The notes: generated by a model not told the origin, from the letters alone. 64,000 bases of DNA from Neoechinorhynchus agilis (GCA_051530055.1 CM121341.1:17670001-17734000), one strand, 5' to 3'; positions 22,946-34,436 are shown, numbered from the stretch's first letter. A program made the numbers and translations.

Positions 22946-24660
22946 TGAACACAATAATTAAAAGACACTATGAAACCAAACACAGAACAATGTACGATCC
23001 GTGTGTTGGTTTGCTTCGAGAAGAGAAGATCGCGAAGTTCACGAGTGTCTCCAGATCGCGCAGTACTACGGAGGGATCACCTCCAAGCGTAGCGTCATCC
23101 AGGTACCAAGCGTTAAAGATGGAATGGAGAGAGTGCGGTATTGAATTCACTGCAAGGGAGAAAACGATTGGACCAAGATGGTCTCCCTGCTGTACTCCTC
23201 TTTCAGACCAAATGAGGTGATCGTTAAACAGCAAAGGAGTCGGGGTCCCGTATGCGTTGAGAAAATAAGAAAAAGCTTCTGGTGTGTGACTTTTGAGTGT
23301 CTCAAACAGAACGGTACGGTGAACGGAATTGAAGGCATTTGTAAAGTCGCACTTCAAAATCACACACGGCGTTGAACTATTGGTCATAAACTGGCATAGG
23401 GCGTGGGCAATGGCTTCGGACCCGCAGGGTGTGCAGCATCCCAGTTGGACTGGGCGAAGTTGCTGCCCTATCCCTTCTACAATACTCTTGCAAAGGATTT
23501 TACCTGCGAGCCGACGTAGAGCCGAGCCAGCTGCGACGGGACGAATCCCACCAGTCCTTTTGTTCAAAGCGCACAAAGATGCGCCAAAAAACTCAATTGC
23601 CCGCGGATGTAAATTTTCTTCGACTAGTCGACAAAGATGGGCAGCAAGGGAGTGGCCTGCATCTCCAACTGAGAACGACATCATATCCTTTAGGTGCCGA
23701 GGACGAAGCCCATAGAGGCCATGGTCAGAGCCATGGGCGAAGGAGGATATGGCCATTCTCAGTTCAACTGTCGAAGTGGAGTGTCTTTGAGGGACGAAAC
23801 ATGTAGGAATTTATGTTTGGGTTGAACTTTGCGGATGCTTCAACTTTAAACCCTGAAGTGTGGAGGGCGAATCACTTGCAAATGTATCAGAGGAGGACAA
23901 AATACGGACTGCTCCCCGAACATCTCTATCAGCGAGTTTTGAAGATACGCGATCAACAAGAGATGTTCGATGGCAGTTAGTCTCATTCGCACGTTGTTTG
24001 GGATCCTCCTCTGCTAAACGACGAATGCTCAAGAAACTTTCCTCAAAGGATACGAGGCGTCTTTTGATTACCGCAGTGAGGGACTCCTCCGAACTGTCGC
24101 CAGCGGAAAGTACTAGTCTGGAGAAAGCAAAGAGCCGTGTCCAAGGGGACTCTGAATTTTGCTCGAAGCAGTCCAGCAGTAGTGTGTTGAATCCGTTAAC
24201 TACTAGATATCGTGCGCCCTTTGGGATCCTTTTCAGAATGTTCCTGGGAAGAACACGCACGAGATCAGCAGCGGAAGAAAGACTCCCGGCATCATCGGGG
24301 AGCGTCGACGGATTTTCTGGTGTTGCCGGTTAATGCGATCGCGGGATTTGACCAGATCTCCCACAACGTGATTTGACGGGCCCATGAATGTGCAAAATCC
24401 CCCAATTTCGTGATTGTAAAAGAGTCTAAACAAACGGGGCATAGATCTTTGGAGAAGCCTGGTTTCCCGGCAGCGTTGGGCGTTTCCTCTTTCTTTTCAC
24501 TTGGCTCATTTTGGGCGGGCAAGTTTCCGTCTTGATATTGTGGTCTAGCATCCAGGTTCCGAGCGAAGGGAGGGACGTTATCGGTGTCGTCGGTTGTGGA
24601 GGCGGCGTCGGTGTCGTCGGTGGTGGAGGCGGCATCGGTGTCGTCTATGATGAATGGAGG
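22946..24660 (-). mobile_element. RLE-type LINE (R2/NeSL/HERO group), 3'-truncated
   Basis: Reading leftward, the element begins with a Thr/Asp/Ala repeat ('DDTDAASTT' twice), then a zinc-finger-like 'CPVCLDSF...HSW', a 'NILKRIPKGARYLVVNGF' region, 'DVRGAVRILSSSDTFA', and an RT: 'GLYGLRPRHLKDM', 'KRTGGIRPVAAGS', 'CDFTNAFNSVHR', 'GVQQGDHLGPIVF' and 'WYLDDATLGGD' (catalytic box with Y-L-D-D) near 23,095. It stops soon after RT, so the thumb and nuclease end are missing. There are a few frame changes between the N-terminal and RT parts. Related pieces occur at 2.9, 20.9 and 38.7-40.0 kb. The 5' side is interrupted at 24,661 by a retroposon insertion. Confidence 0.8.
24580..24655 (+). repeat. Short GC-rich minisatellite inside the LINE
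   Basis: About 2.3 copies of a 33-bp unit rich in 'GGTGTCGTCGGTGGTGGAGGC'-like words. On the coding strand of the LINE it gives the repeated peptide DDTDAASTT. Confidence 0.7.
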
Positions 24661-25091
<431 letters not shown>

Positions 25092-26095
25092 CGGTGCTAC
25101 ATACAGAAATTGAAAAGTCGCGCCGCCAAACGGAATATTTTATACGATTCATCAGCGGAACTACAGTTTATACATACGAGCGAGGAGGATATATTAGACC
25201 AGTTATTTTTAAATGAGAACCGCTGCAGTGCTTGTATTTTACTATCTTTTGACAGAACCAGTCGATGTGACCCAAGGCAATATATTTCGAACATTGAGGA
25301 AGTAAGAAGTTATGATTGGACCGTTGTTTGAATTGTGATAAAGCGCGCCAAAAATAACGAATCTCAATAGTAAAACAAATCAGCGAGTTGGCTATGTGGA
25401 TGGGAAGTTTAATCAGCGGGGCATATGCGGCCTATTTCTTTTAAAAGGATATTTAATTGGAGTTAATTCGTGCTTTTTTAATTTCGAGAATGTCTTCCCT
25501 GGACAGCTTCGTAAGGGGATTGAACACAATAAATGTAGTTTTCCCGTGATAAGTCATCAAACGTGATGTCTGACACATTGAAAAGTTCGGATAAAAGGTT
25601 TTTACCCTTATATTGAACTTGGTTTGTATGACCGTTTTAGGAGGATTTACCCAGATTGGATTTTTTTGGCTTGGAGAAGGAACTCTTTGAAATATTTGTT
25701 CGATAATTAAGAGATTAAGGTCCTCTTCAGATGTTCGTTTTTAAATCTGATAATAAAGTCTCATTTAGGAACACGAATCCGAAGACGAAAAGATGAATCT
25801 TGCGGTACCTTAGGCACAGATTTGTGGGAAATAATACCTAAGGCCGAATGAGACAGTAGCACGTTAGTGGCCGAAAGTATTTCCAGTATCCACTTGATCC
25901 TAAAGAGATCTCCTGTAGAAAAGATGTAAGAGGTATCAAGCGTGCAATTTTTGCGATGATCATTCAACACCAAATGGATGATTTATTAAATTGAAAACGA
26001 CGTTTTGTTTTACTTATAATAAATGTTGTGCATACAACGAACCAACCGAATGATGTCGATATGTGAGCAGGCACTGGGGTATACGATTAGACTTA
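25092..26095. other. About 1 kb without a recognised gene
   Basis: An open frame continues on the plus strand to 25,331 ('RNILYDSSAELQFIHTSEED', 'LNENRCSACILLSFDR'), and another on the minus strand at 25,973-25,761. Neither matches a family I know. Since the retroposon at 24.66-25.09 kb is an insertion, the first could be a piece of whatever lay beyond the LINE 5' end. Confidence 0.3.
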
Positions 26096-26268
26096 TTGTT
26101 TAGGTCTTCACCCGGTAAACAATTTTTTATTAAAAACGTTTCGAACGTCATCGGGTTTTTCATCAGTTTGTTAGTTATTAAAAACGCTCAAGATGACTGA
26201 TGATGACACCGAAGAGGTTTTAAACGTTTTTAATAAAAAAATTATTTACCGGGTGAAGACTTAAACAA
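26096..26268. repeat. Fold-back element with hammerhead-like cores, family F3
   Basis: Arms 26,096-26,145 and 26,221-26,268 are near-perfect inverted repeats ('TTGTTTAGGTCTTCACCCGG' outward). Plus strand: CTGATGA (26,197-26,203), an ACC/GGT hairpin and AAAC, enclosed by the 12-bp helix 26,175-26,186 / 26,225-26,236, with TCA-AGA-TGA as a minimal third stem. Minus strand: CTGATGA (26,166-26,160) and CGAAAC (26,143-26,138). A lone arm lies at 52,843-52,896. Confidence 0.7.
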
Positions 26269-26429
26269 GAAGTCAAAGCCGTGATATTAGTTAGAGCACG
26301 AACGATTGAGATTATCGATTCCGATTGATCATATATCGTTCCGCCTTTCTCGACGAGACAGCAATTTCACTGTTTAAAATATTCGAAGTGTTTCACCTGC
26401 TGTAAATCTCAATTTGCTCGTTACACAAA

Positions 26430-28472
26430 AACTAAGGAAAATGCCACTCTAGAATTGTAACGAAATGATTGCGATATACAAACCTTGATCTTATCACGGA
26501 CGAGTAGGGACATTGCCTAATTGGCGAGGCAAAATGTGAATAACTGCCGTCTGCCGAAGTCAGCGTCCTTCCAGCCACAACACTCGATAAACAGACCAAA
26601 CACGCTGGCAGAGCACTTACAGCTGCAAACGGTTCAACAATCCCAACATTCGGCAACAAGCTACTGCAGTTGAATTTCGGTAAAACTCAGACGGAATAGA
26701 TGTTAACTCTTGCAGCGGTTAAACACCCTATCCTAGGCCCTGATTTCCTTCGACACTCAGGTTTACTGGTCGACTTAAGGAATAAGCAGCTGGTTAGTGC
26801 AGAAACTTTCGCAACGATACCACTAGCCTCCGTTCCTGTATCGATCGAAGCCCTCAGCGTCGATTTCCTCGGATCGAAGAACGACGAATTTAGTAAAATT
26901 CTCGCAGATTTCCCCGATATAACGAGACCTACCTTTTCGTAAGTTTCGACCAAACATGCAGTGGAGCACATTATTGAGACACAAGGACAACCACTCCATG
27001 CTAGACCGCGACGCCTCCCGCCCAATAAACTCGCTATTACTAAATCCGAATTCAAAAATATGGAGGATCTTGGAATCATTAGACGCTCAAATAGCCAGTG
27101 GTCGTCTCCGTTGCATCTCGTACCCAAATCAGGCGGCGGATGGCGTCCTTGTGGTTATTACCGCAGGCTAAATGATATCACAACGCCCGACAAATATCCG
27201 ATTCCTCGAATACAAGATTTTTCAGCTAAACTCGCTGGAACAACGATTTTCTCGAAAGTAGACCTCGTCCGAGGGTATCATCAAATTCGGGTAGCCCAAC
27301 AAGACATACCAAATACTGCGATTATTACGCCTTTTGGCCTTTTTGAATTTCTTCGTATGCCTTTCGGGTTGAAAAATGCTGCATAAACATTCCAGCGGTT
27401 AATGGATACGGTTTGTTCAGGTATGGATTTTGCTTTCGTCTACTTAGATGATATACTGATCGCGAGTTCAAATCGATCCGAGCACAGGAAACACCTACGA
27501 ACATTGTTCGATCGACTCTCAGAGTACGGCCTCGTTCTGAACCCAGATTAGTGTGAGTTCGGCGTAGAATAGATCTATTTCCTAGGACACCGTGTGAGTG
27601 GACGGGGTACAGTACCATTGCCAGATAAAGTAAGCGCGATTCGCAGTTAACCTCCTCCGACATCCACCAAAGCTTTGCAAGGATTTGTTGGTATGGTAAA
27701 TTATTATCATCATTTCATCCCTTCGGCAGCCCGTCTGATGCGTTCGCTCAACCAAGGGCTTTTTGGTAAAACAAATCTAAGAGGTTTTTCTTGGACAGTT
27801 GAAATGGGTTCAGTATCCGAAAAAACTAAAGCCGCTCTAGCAAACGCAACGATGCTTTCACATTCAGTGACCAACGCACCAATCTCTGTCAGTACAGATG
27901 CATCCGAGTTCGCTATTGGCGCTGTTCTACAGCAGAAAGTGTCCGATTCATGGCAGCCACTGGCATTCTTCAGCAAACAACTGCGTAAACCTGAACAACG
28001 GTACAGTACCTTCGATCGCGAGCTTCTAGCCATGTATCTCGCTATCCGACATTTTCGATATTACGTCGAGGGCCGATCGCTTACGATTTACACTGATCAT
28101 CGACCTTTAGTTTATGCGATGTCAAAAGTTTCGGATCCTTGGCCAGCCCGTCAGCAACGACATTTGAATTATATATCTGAGTTCACGACCAATATCGAAC
28201 ACATTAGTGGACAAGAGAATCAAGTTGCCGATGCATTGTCCCGCATTGATTATTTAGCCAGTATTTCCGAAGGAATATCGTTTGAAGCGACCGCAGAAGA
28301 TCAAAAGTCTGATCAACACATCCAGGCATATCGTTCAACGAATACCTCGCTACAGTTGAAAGAAATTCCTTTCAATGGCACAGGACAAACTATTTTGTGT
28401 GACATTTCTACTGGCCGTTATAGACCGACGAAACGATTAATTCCAATTAAGTACATATTGTTTACATTTTAG
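26430..28472 (+). mobile_element. Ty3/gypsy LTR-retrotransposon fossil
   Basis: A broken, incomplete element of the Ty3/gypsy family. In order it shows remains of the aspartic protease region (about 26,540-26,790), reverse transcriptase (about 26,960-27,560) and RNase H (about 27,670-28,250), then a linker that stops where the integrase would begin. No integrase, gag, envelope or LTRs are visible. The coding parts carry several breaks. The protein text is still easy to recognise, so it is not very ancient, but it cannot be dated without the LTR pair. Confidence 0.85.
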
Positions 28473-29301
28473 CAACTAATTTTCCATCAAGGTTGAAAAA
28501 TTCTAAAACTTCAGGGTAAGGCAAAGCACCAAGTGCAGTTTTGGGATAAAGATCTGTCATAGATTTGGGTGGATTGGTTAAAGAGTTTTGTAGTTAACTG
28601 TTTAGACCGCAAAAATAACTTCCTCGCTGCAAGTCTTTAACAAAAACACTTGTTTTACAACCGTAAAATGAAACATACTGCGTTACAAAGAAAGCTTTTA
28701 TTCAACGAATTCTTTCCAGCGGTTCTGGCTAGTTCTATTAAATTTAAATTAATGATGAGCTATACTCTCAATCTCTCATTTTTAGATAATTTAATCTTCC
28801 CATCGAACTAATGATAAATTGTCAGATGATACCTTCGTCGTCGTTGAAATATTGATCCGTTCGATTGCGTCCATAAATGGACATTTTGAATTCGACAATC
28901 TAGAAACTTCCCTCTTACCTTGTCTAATGTCTTATAGCTGATACAAAGAAATGTAAACGAAGATGATTGTTAAGTTTGATTACATGAAGGTATAAGGTTT
29001 GCTGGAGTTAAATGTTGTTAATGTAAGGCTATTATATTCGAGGTAATTAGTCAACGATAACCGAAAATTCGGGTTACTATTTTGATACTATAGAGAAAAG
29101 CTGGAGCGACGTCTTTGCGAGTTTGTCATGAGAACTATTTAACTGTAAAACTACGAATCAGCATAAAGATAAATTTTGCAAACTCTAGGCAACTAACTCG
29201 GATATGTTGATCGATAACTGCGGCCGTTGAATATTTGTACGTATTTTCAAAACTCCCAGTAATGAGTTCTTTTAAATTGACTCACATATTCGTTTCTTGT
29301 A
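28473..29301. other. Intergenic, no gene seen
   Basis: AT-rich spacer between the gypsy fossil and the GPCR 3' end; nothing recognised. Confidence 0.4.
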
Positions 29302-30315
29302 TCATGGTTTTCGTTTGACTACCAGATTTCCGTGCGATGAAAGTGCATTCTTGATTCTGTATCGAATCCTTTTTGATTGTAGGAACATTACATAAAATTT
29401 CATACAGTGATTTGACACTAGAAAATGGATCAATACGCTGTTAATAAACAGACAGAAAGCTCCCTGAAAACACGAAGTTTCGTGCTCGTTGACCATTGGC
29501 GTAATGATTTGCAATACGGCGAAAGGTGTTGTTGAGACGAGATGGTACAAAGAAATCAGAAACAGATTTCTGATTGATCGCCTGGCTTTGACTTGATGGT
29601 TGCTTCTGGATAAATGTCCGCTAGATTTAATTTTCCGATAAAGGGATATCGAACAAATAGTCACTCCGGCCATCGGGACAATGGTACAAAATCCGTAAAA
29701 GAAAATAGGAAATGCGAATCTGAACCAGGCAATGGTGTCCTTGGGTAGAGCACATGGCGTAGCACCCAATCTATAATGCCCAGGTTGGTACGGCACGAAG
29801 AGACGACCGAACGGAATAATAGAAACGACGAGCAATAGAATTACTGAACAGACTATCCAGGCACTACGCTTTTTCAACAACCATCGATTTTGTCCGTTTC
29901 CCGTGACGCCGACGAGTCGATCGACATTTGCAGCCAAAAGTAGGTAGTTTGAGACGATCATGGTGCCAATCAGGGATATAACAATGTATCGGCAAGTGTC
30001 CTTGATACCAGCATTTAAAATCTTCGTATAGTGTAACCATCTGTGGATGAGATTGCTCAAAAAAAGACTGTCCAAAAGAGCTATTGCTTTTAAGTAAATG
30101 GAGAATGAAAAGTCGTGGTAAAGAGACGAGCGCATTGTCTGGAACAATAAGAAATTTCCTATTAGTCCGATTGTGACCCAAACTGGAAATAGAATTGTTC
30201 GAGACCAGTTCGCGATTAATACCAATGTTCCGGCGGCTCCACTGTTGCACTTAAAAATCTCGCCTATTCGAATGGGCGGATTTGCGAACGTAGTTTGCGA
30301 ACTTGATTGTTCCAT
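29302..30315 (-). CDS. Rhodopsin-type (class A) peptide-like GPCR
   Basis: A 337-residue intronless seven-helix receptor. Helix 1 has 'GLIGNFLLFQTM' (GN motif). Helix 3 has 'LLLAANVDRLVGV', so the DRY box is DRL. The first and second outer loops carry the disulfide cysteines ('IKDTCRYIV' and 'GATPCALP'). Helix 6 has 'FLISLYHLVSTTPFAVLQI' and lacks the usual CWxP. Helix 7 has 'FLVSNHCMKFYVMFLQSKR' where NPxxY is expected. The general pattern is closest to FMRFamide/neuropeptide-type invertebrate receptors, but the ligand cannot be told. The tail is short. Downstream lies a gypsy fossil and upstream about 0.6 kb of spacer. It acts at the plasma membrane. Confidence 0.8.
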   Translation of the reverse strand: MEQSSSQTTFANPPIRIGEIFKCNSGAAGTLVLIANWSRTILFPVWVTIGLIGNFLLFQTMRSSLYHDFSFSIYLKAIALLDSLFLSNLIHRWLHYTKILNAGIKDTCRYIVISLIGTMIVSNYLLLAANVDRLVGVTGNGQNRWLLKKRSAWIVCSVILLLVVSIIPFGRLFVPYQPGHYRLGATPCALPKDTIAWFRFAFPIFFYGFCTIVPMAGVTICSISLYRKIKSSGHLSRSNHQVKARRSIRNLFLISLYHLVSTTPFAVLQIITPMVNEHETSCFQGAFCLFINSVLIHFLVSNHCMKFYVMFLQSKRIRYRIKNALSSHGNLVVKRKP

Positions 30316-30905
30316 TTATGAATTTATCGAATCAGTAAAGTATCGAATGCAGACTAAAATATTCTTCGCACTGATTAGGTAATCAGAGACAGATTCAGAC
30401 TTGAGGAAAATGAAGCCGGCCGATCAGATATATACTTACTGATTGTAATGAGGTAGTTGGAACATATCACGTTCAGCATAATATTTTGATGGCAATTCTT
30501 GTTAAGACTATAGGAGTTTAGTTGTGTTATTAATAAATCAATTTCTTTGCACGTTCGGAATCCCTTGGAACACGTAAAATTATCTTATAAGAAGCGCAAA
30601 ATGAAACGTGAATATAACGAGTAGATGCTGAAATTTAGAGTAAAGTGATATTTTCTCATCGAATTTGGGTCTCTGTGTGAGAATTCTACATTTAGGTTTT
30701 AAACTATGATATTTAGATAAAATCCAAATCTTTATAAACGACATCATACTTTTCTTCCAATTGAGACAGTCAGTAAAAGTGTTAAAGTACAAAACGTGCA
30801 ATCACCACCGCCCACAAAATTGGAGCTTCTCTCCCTCCTCGGCTGTCGCTATCACGCTAGCAGCATTGCCTCGTTGTACTGCAAGCGAGATATTTTATCC
30901 CAGGA
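30316..30905. other. Intergenic spacer upstream of the GPCR
   Basis: Contains an AT-rich possible TATA (about 30,430-30,436) for the GPCR and otherwise nothing recognised. Confidence 0.35.
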
Positions 30906-30945
30906 ATACACCTGCTCTTTGTAAAGATATAATCCATTGTTTGTA

Positions 30946-32053
30946 AAAAGAAGGGAAGTAGTACAAATAATATTTTATTGAAATATTTCTACGCTCGCGT
31001 GGGTCTTCTTCAGTCAATCTGAAAAAGGTCAGGGTTTTTTGCGATCGCTTTTCCACTCCCCCTTATCTGGCGGTATTCTGAGTTTCAGTTTGCAGTCCGC
31101 TTTGTTACCCTCGAAAGTTGGAAGGTATTTGATGCAACTGGCTTCCATCACCAGTCGTCCGAATCGATCCTGATTACGTGACAACACCTTTGTGTTGTTG
31201 AAATCGATTCGATGACCAATTTTATATGACATGCGTGACTACTGCTGAGCTAAGATCCTTCTTTTTGCTAACTGCACATTTGTGTTCTCGGATTCGTCTG
31301 TCGATATTAATAGTTTGTCCGACATACACTTCGTCGCAGTCCATGCAAGGGATCTTATAGACCGACTCAGGTCGTGGCTCCGTTTTTATATTTGAGATGA
31401 TCGTATTCAAAGTTCCACCTCTCCTGCAAAAAACTTCGATCGCCAACTCGTCATTCGCATACTTGATTATCCTTTTCATGTTCCTAAATGAAACTTCATC
31501 AAGGAAAGGTACTTCGAGAAAAATCTTCTCCTTTTTAATAGTTGGCGATTTTCCGAAACTGTATTTGACATCTTTGAGGCACTTCTCCACTAGGTGTAGG
31601 GGATATCCCAGCGACCCCGACTTTTCGATGATATATTTGATCTCCTCATTTCGTATGTGCTCATTACTACAATGTGTGAAGGCTCTATAAAACAAGGGTC
31701 TTACTCTAGACACCTTGTACATCTGAGGTTGCATGGTATTCCACGGTACGAAACCGTTTGGGACTCCTCGTTTTCTGTATACACTTGTCGTGTAAAGTAA
31801 TCCAATCCGTTGGATAGAAACGTCAAGAAATGAAAAATGATCATGTTCCTCAACCTCCATCGTCCACCGGATGTTCATGTCTTTTATGTTGAGTTGTTTA
31901 TGGAGATCTGCAGGCGTCACGAGAGATGGATCCATCAAAATGAACGTGTCGTCGACGTATCTGGTCCAGAATACGATACCAGGAATGGAATTTAAGAAAT
32001 CCAATTCCCATTGTCTCATGTATACCTCCGCTAAGACATGAGCAAGAGGACTT
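30946..32053 (-). repeat. Inverted partial copy of the Penelope-like element
   Basis: The minus-strand frame 32,019-31,222 ('MRQWELDFLNSIPG', 'WTRYVDDTFILMDP' to 'VYVGQTINIDRRIREH') matches residues about 441-702 of the forward frame with few substitutions, mostly in its first 90 residues. It includes the RT catalytic box and the GIY-YIG nuclease. The inverted match continues to 32,053, just inside the forward frame's first codons. Confidence 0.88.
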
Positions 32054-34146
32054 TGGCTGTGGATTTTTTGAGGGCTTGCAAGATTTATGGTATTTTCCGT
32101 AGGTTTATGGATCTGAATTCACCAGCACTCGGATTCTGCAATTCATGGCAACGTAAACATATGATGGATAGATTGCTGGATAAAACGATCTATTCTATGA
32201 GCAAAAAATCGAGACACATAGCTAAGCAGTTCGACAGATGTCTTGAAGTAATGAGAGAACGTGTGGGCTTAGAGTATTGTCAAATCTTGGAATTCGTTTT
32301 GACAGAAAGCAAGAGTATTGAAGAAAAGAATATCTACATTCGACACAATCGAAAACTTACTGCCTTGACTAACAATCGTATATATATCGCCTCAGATCAC
32401 AAGGATGATGTTTATAACATTTCCAACATCATACTGCCGAACGAAGTCTTGGAACTCCTGAGCTATGGCCCGGACTATGTTCCGTATGCCCCTACAAAAA
32501 AGCATGAATATAGAATCAAACTGGAAAAACCTGCAACTCAAGTTGAGTACAGTAAGATAAACTTACCTTCGTGGAGAATTGAACGATATTATGACTCGGT
32601 TTTCAAAAACCAACATATAAGTTCTAACGTTTCTCCAAGAATTCAACGTGGAAAAGATAGATTTAAGAAGATAAAGGGAATGGTGTTGGTCAAGATAGAC
32701 AAGGGCTATGGGTATTGCGTTACGAATGAAGAGCAATATAGAAGAGCTGGTCTTGATATCTTAAATGGCGATGAATTTATTGAACTAAAAAGATGTCCAA
32801 CCGAAAGCCAAGAAATGGAGTTCAATAGGTTTATTCTGGGATTGAGTAAGCAAGACAAACTTCCTCAACAGGAATACAAGAGTCTTCGCTCTAACAATAC
32901 ATTGACACCAAGAATGTACATACTTGCTAAAGTACATAAAGATCCAGTCAAATTTTGTCCCATAGTTGCAGCTCATTCCACCTTTTGCACTGCTATATCT
33001 CGACAGATAGCTAGTATGCTCCGCAGTACATTAGAAAGTTCTGTTCACGGTGTGATGAATGGAAGGGACTTTATTACAAGACTTCGATCGGAATGGAAAC
33101 CAAACTGTAAAATGGTTTCAGCTGATGTGACTTCACTTTTCACGAAAATCCCGATCAATCGAACAACTGAGTTGGCCATTCCGCTTCTCCTTCTAAACAA
33201 TGAATGGAAGCTAACCAAGACCGACTGGAATAGGCTCTTAGAGTTCTGTACCAAGTACGTCAATTTCCAGTTCGACGGAAGGGATTTCCAACAGAAAAAT
33301 GGAGTGGCGATGGGAAGTCCTCTTGCTCATGTCTTAGCGGAGGTATACATGAGACAATGGGAATCGGATTTCTTAAATTCCATTCCCGGTATCGTAGTCT
33401 GGACCAGATACGTCGACGACACGTTCATTTTGATGGATCCATCTCTCGTGACGCCTGCACATCTCCATAAACAACTCAACACAAAAGACATGAACATCCG
33501 GTGGACGATGGAGGTTGAGGAACATGGTCATTTTTCATTTCTTGACGTTTCTATCCAACGGAGTGGATTACTTTACACGACAAGTGTATACAGAAAACGA
33601 GGAGTCCCAAACGGTTTCGTACCGTGGAATACCATGCAACCTCAGATGTACAAGGTGTCTAGAGTAAGACCCTTGTTTTATAGAGCCTTCACACATTGTA
33701 GTAATGAGCACATACGAAATGAGGAGATCAAATATATCATCGAAAAGTCGGGGTCGCTGGGATATCCCCTACACCTAGTGGAGAAGTGCCTCAAAGATGT
33801 CAAATACAGTTTCGGAAAATCGCCAACTATTAAAAAGGAGAAGATTTTTCTCGAAGTACCTTTCCTTGATGAAGTTTCATTTAGGAACATGAAAAGGACA
33901 ATCAAGTATGCTAATGACGAGTTGGCGATCGAAGTTTTTTGCAGGAGAGGTGGAACTTTGAATACGATCATCTCAAATATAAAAACGGAGCCACGACCTG
34001 AGTCGGTCTATAAGATCCCTTGCATGGACTGCGACGAAGTGTATGTCGGACAAACTATTAATATCGACAGACGAATCCGAGAACACAAATGTGCAGTTAG
34101 CAAAAAGAAGGATCTTAGCTCAGCAGTAGTCACGCATGTCATATAA
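32038..34146 (+). CDS. Penelope-like reverse transcriptase with GIY-YIG nuclease
   Basis: A 702-residue open frame. The N-terminal 300 residues hold the Penelope-type region. The RT core has 'ADVTSLFTKIPINRT' (about residue 361, first catalytic Asp), 'NGVAMGSPLAHVLAEVYM' and 'WTRYVDDTFILMD' (catalytic Asp pair at 460-461). The C-terminal part has 'VYKIPCMDCDEVYVGQT' (about 657-673) followed by 'RIREHK', the GIY-YIG endonuclease with its Arg. The frame closes inside the nuclease domain; the downstream text 'GHRIDFNNTKVL' lies in another frame in both copies. The first five codons come from the antisense of the inverted arm, so the original N-terminus is probably lost. Confidence 0.88.
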   Translation: MSKRTLAVDFLRACKIYGIFRRFMDLNSPALGFCNSWQRKHMMDRLLDKTIYSMSKKSRHIAKQFDRCLEVMRERVGLEYCQILEFVLTESKSIEEKNIYIRHNRKLTALTNNRIYIASDHKDDVYNISNIILPNEVLELLSYGPDYVPYAPTKKHEYRIKLEKPATQVEYSKINLPSWRIERYYDSVFKNQHISSNVSPRIQRGKDRFKKIKGMVLVKIDKGYGYCVTNEEQYRRAGLDILNGDEFIELKRCPTESQEMEFNRFILGLSKQDKLPQQEYKSLRSNNTLTPRMYILAKVHKDPVKFCPIVAAHSTFCTAISRQIASMLRSTLESSVHGVMNGRDFITRLRSEWKPNCKMVSADVTSLFTKIPINRTTELAIPLLLLNNEWKLTKTDWNRLLEFCTKYVNFQFDGRDFQQKNGVAMGSPLAHVLAEVYMRQWESDFLNSIPGIVVWTRYVDDTFILMDPSLVTPAHLHKQLNTKDMNIRWTMEVEEHGHFSFLDVSIQRSGLLYTTSVYRKRGVPNGFVPWNTMQPQMYKVSRVRPLFYRAFTHCSNEHIRNEEIKYIIEKSGSLGYPLHLVEKCLKDVKYSFGKSPTIKKEKIFLEVPFLDEVSFRNMKRTIKYANDELAIEVFCRRGGTLNTIISNIKTEPRPESVYKIPCMDCDEVYVGQTINIDRRIREHKCAVSKKKDLSSAVVTHVI

Positions 34147-34436
34147 AATTGGTCATCGAATCGATTTCAACAACACAAAGGTGTTGTCACGTAATCAGGA
34201 TCGATTCGGACGACTGGTGATGGAAGCCAGTTGCATCAAATACCTTCCAACTTTCGAAGGTAACAAAGCGGACTACAAACTGAAACTCAGAATACCGCCA
34301 GATTAGGGGGAGTGGAAAAGCGATCGCAAAAAACCCTGACCTTTTCAGATTGACTGAAGAAGACCCACGTGAGGGTAGAAATATTTCAATAAAATATTAT
34401 TTGTACTACTTCCCTTCTTTTTACATACACCTGCTC

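Larger units (their letters stand above)
30906..34436 (+). mobile_element. Penelope-like element insertion with TSD
   Basis: ATACACCTGCTC stands at 30,906-30,917 and at 34,425-34,436, a 12-bp target-site duplication around 3.5 kb. The element has an inverted copy of its own 3' third (about 30,946-32,053, minus strand) followed by the forward copy with a 702-codon frame (32,038-34,146). The two arms are highly similar over about 1.1 kb. Inverted terminal copies (pLTR-like) are a known habit of Penelope-like elements. A hammerhead-like core sits near both outer ends (30,986-31,013 minus; 34,354-34,381 plus). The near-identity of the arms and clean TSD point to a recent insertion. Confidence 0.88.

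Noticed and set aside
25761-25973. Minus-strand frame ending in 'RLRIRVPK' that vaguely recalls retroelement text
   Set aside because: No catalytic or structural motif; similarity too weak to name a family.
31397-31690. Plus-strand frame inside the inverted Penelope arm, with a twin at 33,971-33,678
   Set aside because: It is the antisense shadow of the reverse transcriptase/nuclease coding sequence.
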